Origin: Janthinobacterium sp.
GTDB lineage: Bacteria > Pseudomonadota > Gammaproteobacteria > Burkholderiales > Burkholderiaceae_D
Length of the DNA stretch: 64,000 nucleotides
Direction of reading: 5' to 3'
Assembly: GCA_003133225.1 (NCBI GenBank)
Contig: PKWL01000015.1
Span: 1-64,000 of the forward strand
Positions 1 through 9,600 of this stretch are shown here, one piece after another. The notes beneath the pieces were generated by a model. The model was given only the letters and a program-made list of their open reading frames with translations, did no database searches and was not told the origin of the DNA. The translations under genes were made by a program, and so were the position numbers. Position 1 is the stretch's first letter. Each line of letters begins with the position of its first letter.

Positions 1-22
1 CTTGACACCGGGGCCCACCTTA

Positions 23-298
23 ATCGAAGGCGTTTGACTGCGCAATTTCATTGGGCAGTACGGCATTGGAGCACCTTGGGAACATCCCCGTTTTCACAAT
101 AAAATTTGTCAATCAAAAATCTGTCTTGCGATAAATTGTTGATCGAGTTCATTTGCGATGTATAGGGTCAAAAATCCGTCAATGCTAACAATGAGAGCGC
201 AAGCAAAAAAAATAGTTCCAGCGCCTGATGGGTGTTTAATCAAAATAAGCAAATACGCGCCACTTTTAAAAAGAAATCGAGCATCAGTTTTAACCTCC
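23..298 (-). pseudogene. Decayed small gene, relic copy A
   Basis: Read on the minus strand, a ribosome binding site (ggagg, 294-298) precedes an ATG at 284 that opens a frame starting MLDFFLK. The frame breaks after 14 codons, and a neighbouring frame carries what looks like the rest of the protein, with a hydrophobic stretch (FFACALIV) followed by LYIANELDQQ. The segment is clearly related to 47034-47303, which lies in the opposite orientation. Both copies are broken in different ways, so this is best read as a remnant of one duplicated gene. I do not recognise the family. It could be a membrane protein because of the hydrophobic stretch. Confidence 0.6.
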
Positions 299-300
299 TC

Positions 301-1081
301 GTTATTGGCTTTCCACGTTCTTTATAGGACATTCCGGCAGCCATGTGCGATGGTTCAAACAAGAGCCAGTGCTTGGGCGGCGATGCGCCCGCTTGCGTCA
401 CCCTTACCACCCCAAGCAAGCAGAGTCGACTGAAGTTCATTGTCGATTTCTACGGTCTTAAACGGGGCCCGCGAGAATTTATGACGCGCCAGCAGCCCCG
501 GGCGGTGGCGCAAAATCCGTGAGCGAGGGCATAATCATGGCACCTCGACAACTTCCTAGGCCTGCCTCGTTGCGCGCCACGACGGCACTTTTCCGGCCAT
601 GACGAACGCCTGGCTATCTTGTTGCAATGCGCCGCCGGACTCGATGCAGAAGTCATTGGCATCGCCACCCGATCGCGCACGGCTTGCGGCGCGATACAGC
701 GGCCAGGACCCAACTCGCCGTCGCGAGCGGCAAAAAAACCACATCGCCACACAAATAGGAAGGGCACTCATCTTGGCATGATCGGCGCCGGCCTTGAGCC
801 CGAGCAACTGACCCTAGTAGCGTCTGCCATGAGCAACAAAGTGTGGCGGCCGTAGCTCAAGTTTGTCTATCTTCAAGCGCGCGCCCGGATCTTGATAGCG
901 CAAGAAGGTATGATGGCGAAGACTCCATAAGTCATTTGTTTTGCAGGGCGTTATACCCTTGCAGCGCCTTCGCGTTTCGCCGCACTATGTCCAGCCCTAC
1001 TCTGCGCGCCTCAGGCAGAGGTGGAAGCTTAAGCCGTGGCGAAACGCGCCTCCCTGCTAAAATTATTATCAAGGAACTTTG
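301..1081. other. No gene recognised
   Basis: Several short open frames exist on both strands, but none shows a ribosome binding site, a recognisable domain or a convincing protein composition. The base composition is mixed. It may be decayed accessory DNA next to the relic at 23-298. Confidence 0.5.
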
Positions 1082-1597
1082 ATGACTCGTTTTTTGCCCT
1101 ATGTAACAGCACTCTTAATGATGTTCGTCGTTTTTCCCTGCCAGGCCGACGATAACTCCGACTACCTAGTCGCAAAAAGAGAAGCATTCCGCGAAAAATA
1201 TACCAAATCAATCGTGGCGCAAGGTTGGAAATATTTCGGGAACGGAGCTCTTTTTAAAACTGCCGGAAACGACTGGTTTATACGTGACATTAGAATACGA
1301 AAAGGAAATATCCGTTCAGCTTGGGTATTAATGTCATTTTATGAAAAAAGTATCCCGTGGTCGACCGACACCACTCCGGCCAGCCAATCAACCAAGTTAC
1401 AATTTTGGGTCAATTGCGCCGACAGCGGCGCGCAAATACGCGATGCGGGTAAATATTCTGACCCGGTTGGTCTAGGGCTGCAGGTAACGCACGCAATTTC
1501 ATTGCCAAATTCACAACCTGCAGAGTTTAAGGATCCGCAACCGGGAAGCTTGACGGAAGCCGTACTCAAGGCCATTTGCTCTGAACACTTAAAATAA
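1082..1597 (+). CDS. Secreted protein, possibly surface-adhesin E-like
   Basis: This is a 171-residue protein with an N-terminal signal peptide (charged start, hydrophobic LLMMFVVFP, likely cleavage after QA near residue 22). The ATG at 1082 has aagga at 1071-1075; a TTG three bases earlier is less likely. The mature part is rich in Trp and aromatic residues, with a segment on Trp, Val and Asp then FWVNCAD. This loosely recalls the surface-adhesin E family, in which a fixed Trp and Cys occur in similar positions. That assignment is tentative. The gene is more A+T rich than its surroundings, which suggests acquisition. No partner gene is adjacent. Confidence 0.7.
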   Translation: MTRFLPYVTALLMMFVVFPCQADDNSDYLVAKREAFREKYTKSIVAQGWKYFGNGALFKTAGNDWFIRDIRIRKGNIRSAWVLMSFYEKSIPWSTDTTPASQSTKLQFWVNCADSGAQIRDAGKYSDPVGLGLQVTHAISLPNSQPAEFKDPQPGSLTEAVLKAICSEHLK

Positions 1598-1689
1598 TGG
1601 TAGACAGGCGGATGTGTTCTGTTAGGGTCCAGCCGTGACGGTCGCGTATTTCAATGACGGCCGCCTTGCATTTCAGACAAACTATATTA

Positions 1690-2310
1690 AGCTACCCCGG
1701 CACAGCGGGGGTTTATCGTTGGGCGCCTCGAAGGCGCTGGCAACCCCGCTGGCAGCCCATTAGCCGCCTGCGTCTACAGTCCAAATTCATTTGATCATAG
1801 CGCAAGTCTTCCGATTCCTGATTCCCGATTCCTGATGTAGGCACGCACCATTTCTTCCTCCAGCCCCACTCTCGAGACAAGGTATCCTCGCGCCCAGAAT
1901 ACTTCTCCGATGAAGTTGCGTTGTCGCCCGCCGAACTGACGGGCTAGCGATATCGGGCTTTTCCCTTTGATAAATCCAACCACATTGCATACCGAATGCG
2001 GTGGCCGTATGCTCAAAAACATATGAACATGGTCCGGCATCAAGTGCGCGGCGACCGCATTTGACTTCTTGTGTAACACCAGCTCTCGAAAAACTTCACC
2101 CAGATGCTGGCGCAACGCCCCGAAAATCGCCTTCTTTCTACGTTTTGGTATAAAAACCACGTGATACTTACAGCAACATCTCGCATGGCTCAAACTCTGG
2201 TACTCTTTCATTGTGAATCTCCTTCTCTTGGTCGAGACCGGAGCTTCACGGCGACCGACGTCTAGGTCGAACCTTGGTGAGTCCCCCAGCAGAGCCGGGG
2301 GTTTGCCTTA
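1690..2310 (-). mobile_element. IS200/IS605-type element with end hairpins
   Basis: A single small HuH transposase gene is flanked by two related stem-loops, one at 1695-1711 and one at 2283-2301. Both follow the pattern CCCC, a GCA/AG loop, then GGGGG followed by TTT. Such subterminal hairpins are what TnpA of the IS200 group recognises as single strands at the left and right ends. There is no tnpB. Exact outer ends and cleavage tetranucleotides cannot be fixed from the sequence alone. Confidence 0.8.
1795..2211 (-). CDS. tnpA: IS200-family transposase TnpA
   Basis: This 138-residue protein is a Y1 HuH transposase acting on single-stranded DNA. The metal-binding HuH motif is visible as PDHVHMF near residue 60, and the catalytic Tyr lies in RAYIRNRE near residue 126. 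The N-terminal CKYHVVFIPKRRKK strand is typical of the family. Length fits the usual 130-150 residues. The C-terminal tail after the Tyr helix is odd: it is encoded by a short tandem repeat (bases 1812-1837, units of attcctg/attcccg), so the last dozen residues may be a secondary extension. The core motifs are intact, so the enzyme could still be active. Confidence 0.88.
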   Translation of the reverse strand: MKEYQSLSHARCCCKYHVVFIPKRRKKAIFGALRQHLGEVFRELVLHKKSNAVAAHLMPDHVHMFLSIRPPHSVCNVVGFIKGKSPISLARQFGGRQRNFIGEVFWARGYLVSRVGLEEEMVRAYIRNRESGIGRLAL

Positions 2311-2370
2311 TTAAATTAAAATTTTTTGCGGATCATAATCCCGCCATTTAACGCGATAAGAGGTGAGCTC

Positions 2371-2610
2371 ATGAAAGAGAAGCAGAAAACACTACCGGCA
2401 ACATCCCGCCCCGACTTGGCCATGGCTAAGTGCGTCGAAGCTGGCATCGCGCGTCAGGATACCCATGGCCCGGCCGAGGCCGCGGCATATCTCGCCGAGA
2501 ACGGCGTCAACTTCAATGTCATCGTGCGCGTCCTAGCTGAGCCTGATCGGCGGCGCCCTGCCGACACCATCCCTGCCGACATCCTGCCTCCACCGCCGCC
2601 AGCAGCGTAA
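2371..2610 (+). CDS. Small hypothetical protein
   Basis: This is a 79-residue protein of unknown function. The ATG at 2371 follows aggtgag at 2361-2367, a fair ribosome binding site; an upstream start at 2326 would add residues without a site. The middle (residues about 30-55) looks like two short helices with AAAYLAENGV and NVIVRVL, and the end is a Pro/Ala tail. There is no signal peptide or Cys cluster. It stands alone directly after the IS200 element, and nothing links it to a pathway. Confidence 0.6.
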   Translation: MKEKQKTLPATSRPDLAMAKCVEAGIARQDTHGPAEAAAYLAENGVNFNVIVRVLAEPDRRRPADTIPADILPPPPPAA

Positions 2611-3120
2611 TCCTATGGCGGCGCCGGGCCCGGACGCATCCGGGTTCGCGCTTGAGAGGGCCGCGAAGCGGCGCGAGCGTTCATCTTGGCCTGAACGACG
2701 AAGAAGCCAGTTCGCCCCCACGAGCGTCGCCTGGCGCGCTCTGCCTATGCCATGATGGCCCGAGCGTCCAGCCCGCTTTAATCCGATCGCAGCAGCACCT
2801 CAAGGCGTCAAATCCCCGCAGGCAGAGCATGCAGACAACAAATTTTGGACCGGCTATTGTTTTTTTTCGGCGTATTGTCGTGCGCGCGGGCTGTATGTGC
2901 GAAACCGCACATACAGCAGCGCTTCATTCATGATCGAATGCTAATTGAGTACGCGGCATGGGGTCATTCAGATGGAAAAGCCCAAACGCCGTTCACGCGT
3001 AGGGAAACGGTACGCGTGAAAAATTGCTCGGCTGCCGAACAAGCGAGATCGACCGTGATTGCCTCGGTTTCTCGACCTCGATGCACGAATCCCAGGCGAT
3101 GTTACACAAAGGAGAACCTC
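2611..3120. other. Intergenic, no gene recognised
   Basis: Open frames here run into the Spy-like gene in frame but show no ribosome binding site or family features. The promoter of the gene at 3121 must lie here. I cannot point to a clear -35/-10 pair. Confidence 0.5.
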
Positions 3121-3588
3121 ATGAAGATAATTGTTGCAGCACTCGCATCCACGTTTCTCATTAGCGGCGCATTGGCACAGTCACCAGCGGCGCCCCCTTC
3201 CCCTACCGCCTCGACCCACGCGATGAAGGCTGATGCTCGGCGCGATATGAAGGTCGAGCAACACATCAAGGAACTGCGAGCGAAGCTCAAAATCACTGCC
3301 GCCGAGGAAACCCAGTGGGCCGCGGTAGCCAAAACGATGCGTGATAACGCGACCACACTTGACACGGCGATCGACAAACGGGAAGCCATCATTCATAACG
3401 CGACGGCCATCGATGACTTGAATGCCTATGCTGATATTGCGCAGGCCCATGCTGATGCGGTCAAGAAGCTCTCTGCCGTTTTTTCTCCCTTGTATGCGTC
3501 GATGTCGGACACCCAAAAGAAAGTGGCCGACGAGGTATTCGCGCAGCGCGCGCATGAAAGAAAGCATGAACACAGAGCAATGAAATAA
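3121..3588 (+). CDS. Spy/CpxP-like periplasmic protein
   Basis: A strong ribosome binding site (aaaggag, 3109-3115) fixes the ATG at 3121 and gives a 155-residue protein. It begins with a classical signal peptide (KIIVAALASTFLISGALA, cleavage before QS). After an Ala/Pro linker the mature part is almost all alpha-helix with many Lys, Glu and Ala, ending with a His/Arg/Lys-rich tail. This layout, with a late S-D-T-Q-K-K segment resembling the LTXXQ motif, fits the Spy/CpxP family of periplasmic chaperones that respond to envelope stress. The assignment is by pattern, not by alignment. It may be co-expressed with the metal-binding-like protein that follows 60 bp downstream. Confidence 0.75.
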   Translation: MKIIVAALASTFLISGALAQSPAAPPSPTASTHAMKADARRDMKVEQHIKELRAKLKITAAEETQWAAVAKTMRDNATTLDTAIDKREAIIHNATAIDDLNAYADIAQAHADAVKKLSAVFSPLYASMSDTQKKVADEVFAQRAHERKHEHRAMK

Positions 3589-3648
3589 CGCTCTTTCAGC
3601 TTTGCGCGGCGATTTTTCGCCACACGGGCGGCATTTTAAGGACCCATC

Positions 3649-3957
3649 ATGAAACCAGGAAAACTTTCACTTGTCATCGGCGCACTCGCCTTGACTGCAG
3701 CCTCGGCCGCAAGTGCTCGGGTAAGTCTCAATATCGGCATCAATCCATTTGGCTACGGTGCCTATCCGCCGCCGCCGGTAGTCTATCAGCCCGATCCCTA
3801 TTATGTCCCCCCTCCGGTAGTCTATTTTGGCGGTGGATCTTGGGGTGATGATCACGACCGGCGCGGAGGTCACGACCGTGGCGACCACGCTAGAGGTGGT
3901 CACCCCGGGGACGGTCACCCTGGGGGTGGTCACGCCGGGGGAGGTAGACACCGCTGA
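3649..3957 (+). CDS. Secreted Pro/Tyr- and His/Gly-rich protein
   Basis: This is a 102-residue exported protein with aagga upstream at 3638-3642 and a signal peptide ending at SASA (residue about 23). The mature N-terminal half carries Pro-Pro-Pro-Val-Val-Tyr segments twice, as in small PXPV-repeat proteins of Burkholderiales. The C-terminal third is a Gly/His/Asp repeat (GGH, DRGDH, GDGHPGGGH) that could bind divalent metals. The role is unknown. It sits 60 bp after the Spy-like gene on the same strand, so a shared envelope-stress or metal-stress role is possible but unproven. Confidence 0.72.
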   Translation: MKPGKLSLVIGALALTAASAASARVSLNIGINPFGYGAYPPPPVVYQPDPYYVPPPVVYFGGGSWGDDHDRRGGHDRGDHARGGHPGDGHPGGGHAGGGRHR

Positions 3958-3986
3958 AATTTTAGTCCGACATCGCGGCAGGTGTG

Positions 3987-4012
3987 CGCTCTTTCGCGCA
4001 AAGGAAAGAGCG
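3987..4012 (+). terminator. Hairpin after 3649-3957
   Basis: Perfect 9-bp arms (CGCTCTTTC and GAAAGAGCG) flank an 8-base loop 30 bp after the stop codon. No T-run follows, so it may be a weak or Rho-assisted terminator or a 3' stabilising stem. Confidence 0.5.
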
Positions 4013-4380
4013 TTCAGCGAGCGCGACTTGGTTTGATGCAATCGTGCATTTCGAGTTCGCCGCCTGTCAGCGGCGGACTAACTATCCGTGCGTTGCGCGA
4101 TGGATAGAGTTTTTCCCGTAGGAGTGCCGGACAGCAAGGTGGCCGATTTTTGGAGGTTGCGCGCTGTTCAAATTGCGGCGTGCCAGTCAATGACGTGGCA
4201 GATCCTGCAAATTATCAATCAGGTACCGAGAAACCGATTTACTTCGGCTCACCCAAAAAATTCGGACGCGCCCCCAAGGCATGCCCGAACATCGTGGTTT
4301 TCCATGCGGATCTTATCCACTAAATTGGAGCCATTGTGACGACAGGCGCCAACTCGGTGGCGCTAGAGGTCGGAGCCGCT
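4013..4380. other. Intergenic, no gene recognised
   Basis: One open frame (4088-4339) lacks a ribosome binding site and any familiar feature. A short GC-rich stem (4058-4075) is present. I see nothing else. Confidence 0.5.
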
Positions 4381-4611
4381 TCAATTGATGCGTTTAAGGC
4401 GTTGACCGTGAATGCCCCAAACGCAATCAACGCCATCCACCGAGCCGCATAGCGCCCAACCGTTTCCAATCTTCCGTACAGCCACTTCGCTGCGCACTTC
4501 AAGCGCCAGACGTTCGGCCCAATGCTCTGCCGAACCCTTCCCTTTGAACAGTTCGGTTCCTTCAACGACGACCGTCGCATCGAAAACGGGCACAGCAAAC
4601 AAGGTCATCAT
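4381..4611 (-). CDS. Small hypothetical protein
   Basis: This 76-residue minus-strand frame starts at tandem ATG codons (4611 and 4608) with gaagga about 8 bases upstream, so translation is plausible. The protein has no signal peptide. It reads as a compact alpha/beta domain with alternating Val/Glu strands, an EHWAERLALEV helix and a CGSVDGVDCVW segment. I do not recognise it. Two overlapping frames in the same stretch have no comparable start. It is isolated between stretches without genes, so it could be a remnant of transferred DNA. Confidence 0.45.
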   Translation of the reverse strand: MMTLFAVPVFDATVVVEGTELFKGKGSAEHWAERLALEVRSEVAVRKIGNGWALCGSVDGVDCVWGIHGQRLKRIN

Positions 4612-5142
4612 CGTTGTTTTCCTTCGAGTTGCTTTATAGCTATTTCAACGCAATCGAGCATTAAGAGCGTGAGCCACTAACTCTTGCCATCGCGGCGTTT
4701 TATGTTTTATTTTTGCTGTATGCCGAGTCAAGAAGGCGGACAGATCAGATCCTTTCGCCGGGAATACCATGCTCATCTTCTGAGCGCCGGCCATGACGTT
4801 CAACTAGCACCCAACGGACATCGACGGATTATACTTGTGCCTTGCAACACCGGGCAACGCTAATTTCTGCCGGTCGGAACTTGCAACAAATTGCAGGCAA
4901 CTGCAACGACTGAGAGCGCCGCGCCCACCCTTGCTGCGGCGGCTACGGAAGAATTCGCGCGCAAGGAATACGGCGGCAAAGGCTGGGACTGGTTCCAGCC
5001 TTACCTATCCGAGAAGGGGCCTAACGTGGGAAGGGACGACCGTCCGGAAATTCGGACAATGTCGCCAAGTCAAACGATCGGGCTGCCTGAACCGGGACTT
5101 GGCTTTTACCCTGCTTTGGTGCTGGGTATCTGTAAATTAGGC
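4612..5142. other. Intergenic, no convincing gene
   Basis: A TTG-initiated frame from 4891 to 5160 would give an 89-residue product that runs into the end of the regulator gene. It has no ribosome binding site and no recognisable domain, so I do not call it. Confidence 0.45.
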
Positions 5143-6003
5143 TTAGACGGCGACGACTAATTTGGCTTCACTATCTAATTTGGCGCCTGCCTGGAGCTTG
5201 GCTGCGGCCAGTTGCTTGGCGCGCGAGCGCGACGGCGGCAGCCGGCGCAAGGATTTCAACGCATCAGGGTCCTTGATGCCGATCGTGCGTTGATCTACGC
5301 TGATCAAGCCAATTTCATTGAAGGCCGACAGGGTGCGGCTGACCGTTTCCAAGGTCAAGCCCAAATAACTGCCAATCTCATGGCGTGTCATGCGCAGGTT
5401 AAACAGTTTGCTGGAGTAACCCATCTGCGCGAAACGCTCGGCTAGCGCAACGAGAAAGCGCGCCACGCGCGCTTCGGCGCTAAGAGCGCCCAGCATGCCT
5501 ATCATGACTTGTTCGCGCACCAGTTCGCGGCTCATCACGTCGTACATCACATTGTCGAGTTCCGGGTGGATGCGTCCCAGCGCCGTCAATTTCTTAAAGG
5601 GCAACAAGATCAAGTCGCAATCGGACAACGCCACCGCTTCCGACGAATGATGCTTGGTGTGGATGCCATCGGTCCCCAGCATGTCGCCCTTCATCGGAAA
5701 ACCCAACACTTGCTCGTTGCCGAAGTCGTCAATCAAGACGGTTTTCAAAAAGCCCGAATTAACGACATAGAGCGTGTCAAACGGCTGGCCGATGGTATGG
5801 ATGCGTTGTCCCGTTTTAAATTGCACGTGCTGGAACAATAATTCGTCCGGCGCGATCGAGCCGGCAATGCAAATATGCAACAAATCACACATTTCTTTCA
5901 AATTCGACCAGAGGCGGCCTTGCCGCTGGCGCCCCGCTTCCATCGAAGGAAGGTGGGAAGCCGACGGGACGGGGCCCTTTGCAGACGTTTGTGTAGAAAA
6001 CAT
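5143..6003 (-). CDS. Crp/Fnr-family transcriptional regulator
   Basis: This is a 286-residue regulator. The ATG at 6003 is preceded by caggaa; the longer frame to 6030 starts at a TTG with no site. After a 30-residue leader comes a cyclic-nucleotide-binding-like beta-roll, then a long dimer helix and a winged helix with the Fnr-type recognition motif LETVSRTL. Fnr uses four cysteines for a [4Fe-4S] cluster. Here only two N-terminal ones remain (Cys39 and Cys45), the position of the first is Lys36, and the central one is Ile. An oxygen-sensing cluster of the Fnr type is therefore unlikely as such. The last 40 residues form an Ala/Lys-rich tail beyond the usual end. Targets are unknown. Confidence 0.85.
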   Translation of the reverse strand: MFSTQTSAKGPVPSASHLPSMEAGRQRQGRLWSNLKEMCDLLHICIAGSIAPDELLFQHVQFKTGQRIHTIGQPFDTLYVVNSGFLKTVLIDDFGNEQVLGFPMKGDMLGTDGIHTKHHSSEAVALSDCDLILLPFKKLTALGRIHPELDNVMYDVMSRELVREQVMIGMLGALSAEARVARFLVALAERFAQMGYSSKLFNLRMTRHEIGSYLGLTLETVSRTLSAFNEIGLISVDQRTIGIKDPDALKSLRRLPPSRSRAKQLAAAKLQAGAKLDSEAKLVVAV

Positions 6004-6654
6004 GCGTATTTCCTGTCGTTGAAATGTCAAGAACCGGCGATGAGAAAGCGCGCCAAGCGGAGCGCTGCGAATGATGAGCTCGGATTGAAGTATGCCAACA
6101 AAGGATGTTGATTGATATCAGGAAGTGCTGAGTATGTTGGTAGGATGAGGCGCATCCTTGTAGGATTGATCCTACAAGGATGCGCCTCGAATGAAGGTGG
6201 CACCGGCGCGCATGCGTCTGCTGTGGACTCGGGTCGCGACCTGCGACCTGATACCCAGCGCCGGCCCACTCATGCTCGTCCAGCCTGGGCCGCGGGCGCG
6301 ACTCGGGTCGGCCCAGCTACTGCCATCGGGCACGAGCCAAGCCTGTCACGCGCCGCCCTGATTCGTCTAGCAGCAGCAACAAAATCGATGCCGACCGCGC
6401 CCTGCAAATAGAACGTCCGCTAGAAGCCGCCTTCGTCAGCGTCGATCGAGTCTGCTGCAAGCCCTATGGCCAAGCGCCATGCGCCTTGCAGCAGGTCCAG
6501 CCTTGATATTGCAAAAATGCCAAGCCCAACAATACACCGTATTCCTGCCGCGGCGCCGTTCGCGAAGTGGTTCACGCTGTGACAAGTAGGACCATCAGTC
6601 CTCCCGTGGCTGCCGGCAGCGCCGCCTAGTCACGATGGAGCGCCTAGCCGCGCA
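6004..6654. other. Intergenic with large palindrome
   Basis: This stretch separates the end of the NRPS gene from the start of the regulator, both on the minus strand. It contains the perfect palindrome at 6147-6188 and otherwise no convincing gene. Confidence 0.5.
6147..6188. repeat. Perfect 20-bp inverted repeat
   Basis: Left arm 6147-6166 and right arm 6169-6188 are exact reverse complements with only 2 bases between them. The arms start GAGGCGCATCC. It lies about 144 bp upstream of the Crp/Fnr start and 470 bp past the NRPS stop. No T-run follows on either side, so it is not a classic terminator. It could be an operator, a recombination or repeat-element stem, or an RNA processing signal. 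Confidence 0.85.
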
Positions 6655-9600
6655 TCAGGGCCGCGCGGGCGCCGCCGGGCAGCCGACCCAACTGCTCGCT
6701 GCCGGGATATTTTCTCCCTTCATCACCAAGGTCAGCGCGCCCAACTTGGCATTGTCGCCGACCTCGGCGCTATAGAGCACGGCACTGCGCGGTCCCATAT
6801 AGATGCGGCTGCCCAGTTTGACGTGGTCGATTTTCATCACGCGGTCTTCAAACAAATGGGTTTGCGGACAAGTCAAGGCATTAAGTTCGCTATAGTCGCC
6901 AATCGAGACGCAATCGAACTCCGTGATGTCAGTCGTGTCTAGATACACCCCTCGGCCTATCTTGCACCCAAGCAAATTGAAGGCCAACGGCAACCACGGC
7001 GTGCCGCGCAAATAGCGCATGAAGTTGGGTACGGCGATGCCTTCATACAGGTTGGTGACACCTTCCGACAGCCAAACGAACGGGGTCCACATGGGATCTG
7101 CGCGTTTTTTGTAACGCCCTATGAGCAGCCATTTGAACGCCATCACAAAGAAATAATTGCCGATGCCATAGGCCAGCCCAGCCAGACTAAGGTCCCAGAT
7201 CACTTCGCCCCAACGACCGGCGCCGGCAACGGGCATCACATCTAGCACCACAGTGTAGCCGGCGGCGATGACGACTGCATGGGGCGCGGCGATGCGGAAT
7301 GCTTCAATCAGCCCCCGGCCCAGTCGGCGCAGTAGCGACGGGCTGAAGGTCAGCCATTCCGGATAGCCCGAGACCTGTTCGCGTGCCGGCAGATTCAGGG
7401 GCGGCGAGCCGAGCCAGGTGTCGCCGCTGACCATCTGCGCGTTGGCCGGCGCGCGCGAATGAACACCAATCAACACGTTTTCCGGCAAGATGGTGCCATC
7501 CGGAATATAGGCGCCATTGCCAACGAAGCTGCGATGGGATACGACTGTCGCTTGCATCGTCATCCAGCCGCCGTCAATTTGCTCGTCGCCCAACATGACG
7601 GCGTCGGCGATGAAAGTTTCATCGCCTAAGGTCAGCATGTCGGGCACGACGCCCAAAGCGGTGGAAATTTCCGCATCGCGTCCCACCTTCGCGCCAAGCA
7701 GACGGTACCAGACTGGCGCGTAGATCGTTGCGTAAATGCCGTGCAAGACAATCAAGCTCGACTCCTGAATTTGGCTAACCAGCCATTTGCAACAATAGAT
7801 ATTGCTATGCACAGGGGAAGAGCCGGCCTTCAGTCGCGGCAGAACACTCCAGCGGATGCCGGCCGACACCAGCGCGGTCAAGACAATTAACACGATACTA
7901 GCTGGAAATGCCAGGGCAAAATAGCGCACCAGTTGCATTGCGATATCGTCGCCTTGCAGCCAAGGCAGTAAATTGGTCTCGTCGAGCCAGTCAATCAGCA
8001 CGAAAGTTGGGAACACCGGCATAAAAAACAGCGTGACGACGAGCAAAATCCCAAGGGCGAAGAACAGCGTTTCCAGTGCCAGTCGCGCCGAGGCGACGGT
8101 TGGGCGCGGTCGCTGCAGATTTTGCTCGAATGGGCCCGTATCTCGCGCCGGTGAGCCACCCCAGATGCGCCCGGGCGGAATGAGGCCGCCGTCGCCGAGC
8201 GCCGACTGGCCTTCCATGTGGCCCCTTTGACCGATCATGGTGTTGCCTTCCAAGACGGCATAGGAACCAACGCATGCATCCTTGCCAAGCGTGATGGGGC
8301 CAATTAGCAAGCGGCCCCGTTCAACCCGGGCATTTTCCAAATTAACGGCGTTGCCGATGCTAACGCCATCGCCAATGCACAGAAGATCGGGCGCGCGCAG
8401 CGTGATCGAACCAATGATGACATCGCGTCCCACCGACGCGCCCAGCGCACGCAGCCACCATGCATACAGCGATGAGCCGCTTAGCAGATAGGTCGGCGCC
8501 GATTCCACCAAGCGGTCGCTCAGCCACCAGCGAAAATAGGTCAGGCCCCACAACGGATAGCTGCCGGGCTTCAAGCGGCCGACGATCAGCCATTTGCCGG
8601 CGATAGCAAAGACAAATTCCATCACCGTAGCGAGCAAAAAAACGCCGACGGATGCCGCGATCGCGCCCGCGGTCGAGTCGCCAGGATCGCCCGTAAAGAA
8701 GTGATAGGTGAAAAAGGGCGCCAGCATTTGCGCCATGTGCAGTGTGACGAGGCCAGGCACGGCGGCGGCCTGGGCGGCGCCGCAAATCCAGCGCCGCATG
8801 GTCGGCGGCGGAGTCCAGTCCGGTTCGGGTACGGACCCGCCTTCGGGAGCCATGGCCAGCGCTGCGGCGATGCGGCCGATTTGGCGATTCTGGTAAATAT
8901 CGCGCACCGTCACGTGCGCGAAGCGCGGATCGGCACGCAAAGCCGACGCCAGCCTCGCGGCCAAGAACGAGTGGCCGCCGAGATCGGTAAAAAAATCAGC
9001 GTCGCGGCGAATCGCCTGGCCCGGGAACAACTTGGACAGCGCCCCAAACAAGGCCACTTCGGACGGCGTTTCGGCCTGGTCCGAATCGTGCTCGGCGGCG
9101 CCCGCCAAGGCCGCCAGCGGCAGCGCCTTGAGTGCCTTGCGATCGATCTTGCCCGAGGTCAGGAGCGGCATCGCCCCAAGTATTTCGAAGCGGGCGGGAA
9201 CCATGTAGGGTGGCAGTTGGCCGCCCAATTCCTGGCGCAGCGCGCCCGCCGATAGGCCGGCGCCGGCCACCGCCCCGCCATTGGCAACGAGGTAGGCAAC
9301 CAGCTGATCCATGCCATCTTCATTTCGCAGTAACACGGCGACTGCGCCAACGCCGGGTTGTAGCGCCAGCAGGGCCTCGATTTCGCCTAGTTCTACGCGA
9401 AAGCCGCGGATCTTTACCTGGTCGTCAGAGCGTCCCAGGCACACCACATCGCCATTCGCTTCAATGCGCGCCAAGTCGCCCGTGCGATACAGGCGGGCAT
9501 CGAATTGACCGCTGGCCCATGGGTTGGGCAAAAATTTTTCTGCCGTCAAGTCGGGGCGTCCAAGGTAGCCGTCGGCCAGGCCGGGGCCGGTGATGCAAAG

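Noticed and set aside
2845-3120. Upstream extension of the Spy-like gene
   Set aside because: The strong ribosome binding site and a clean signal peptide fix the start at 3121; the extension has neither.
4891-5160. 89-codon frame before the first Crp/Fnr gene
   Set aside because: It starts at TTG without a ribosome binding site, has no familiar domain and runs into the end of the regulator gene on the other strand.
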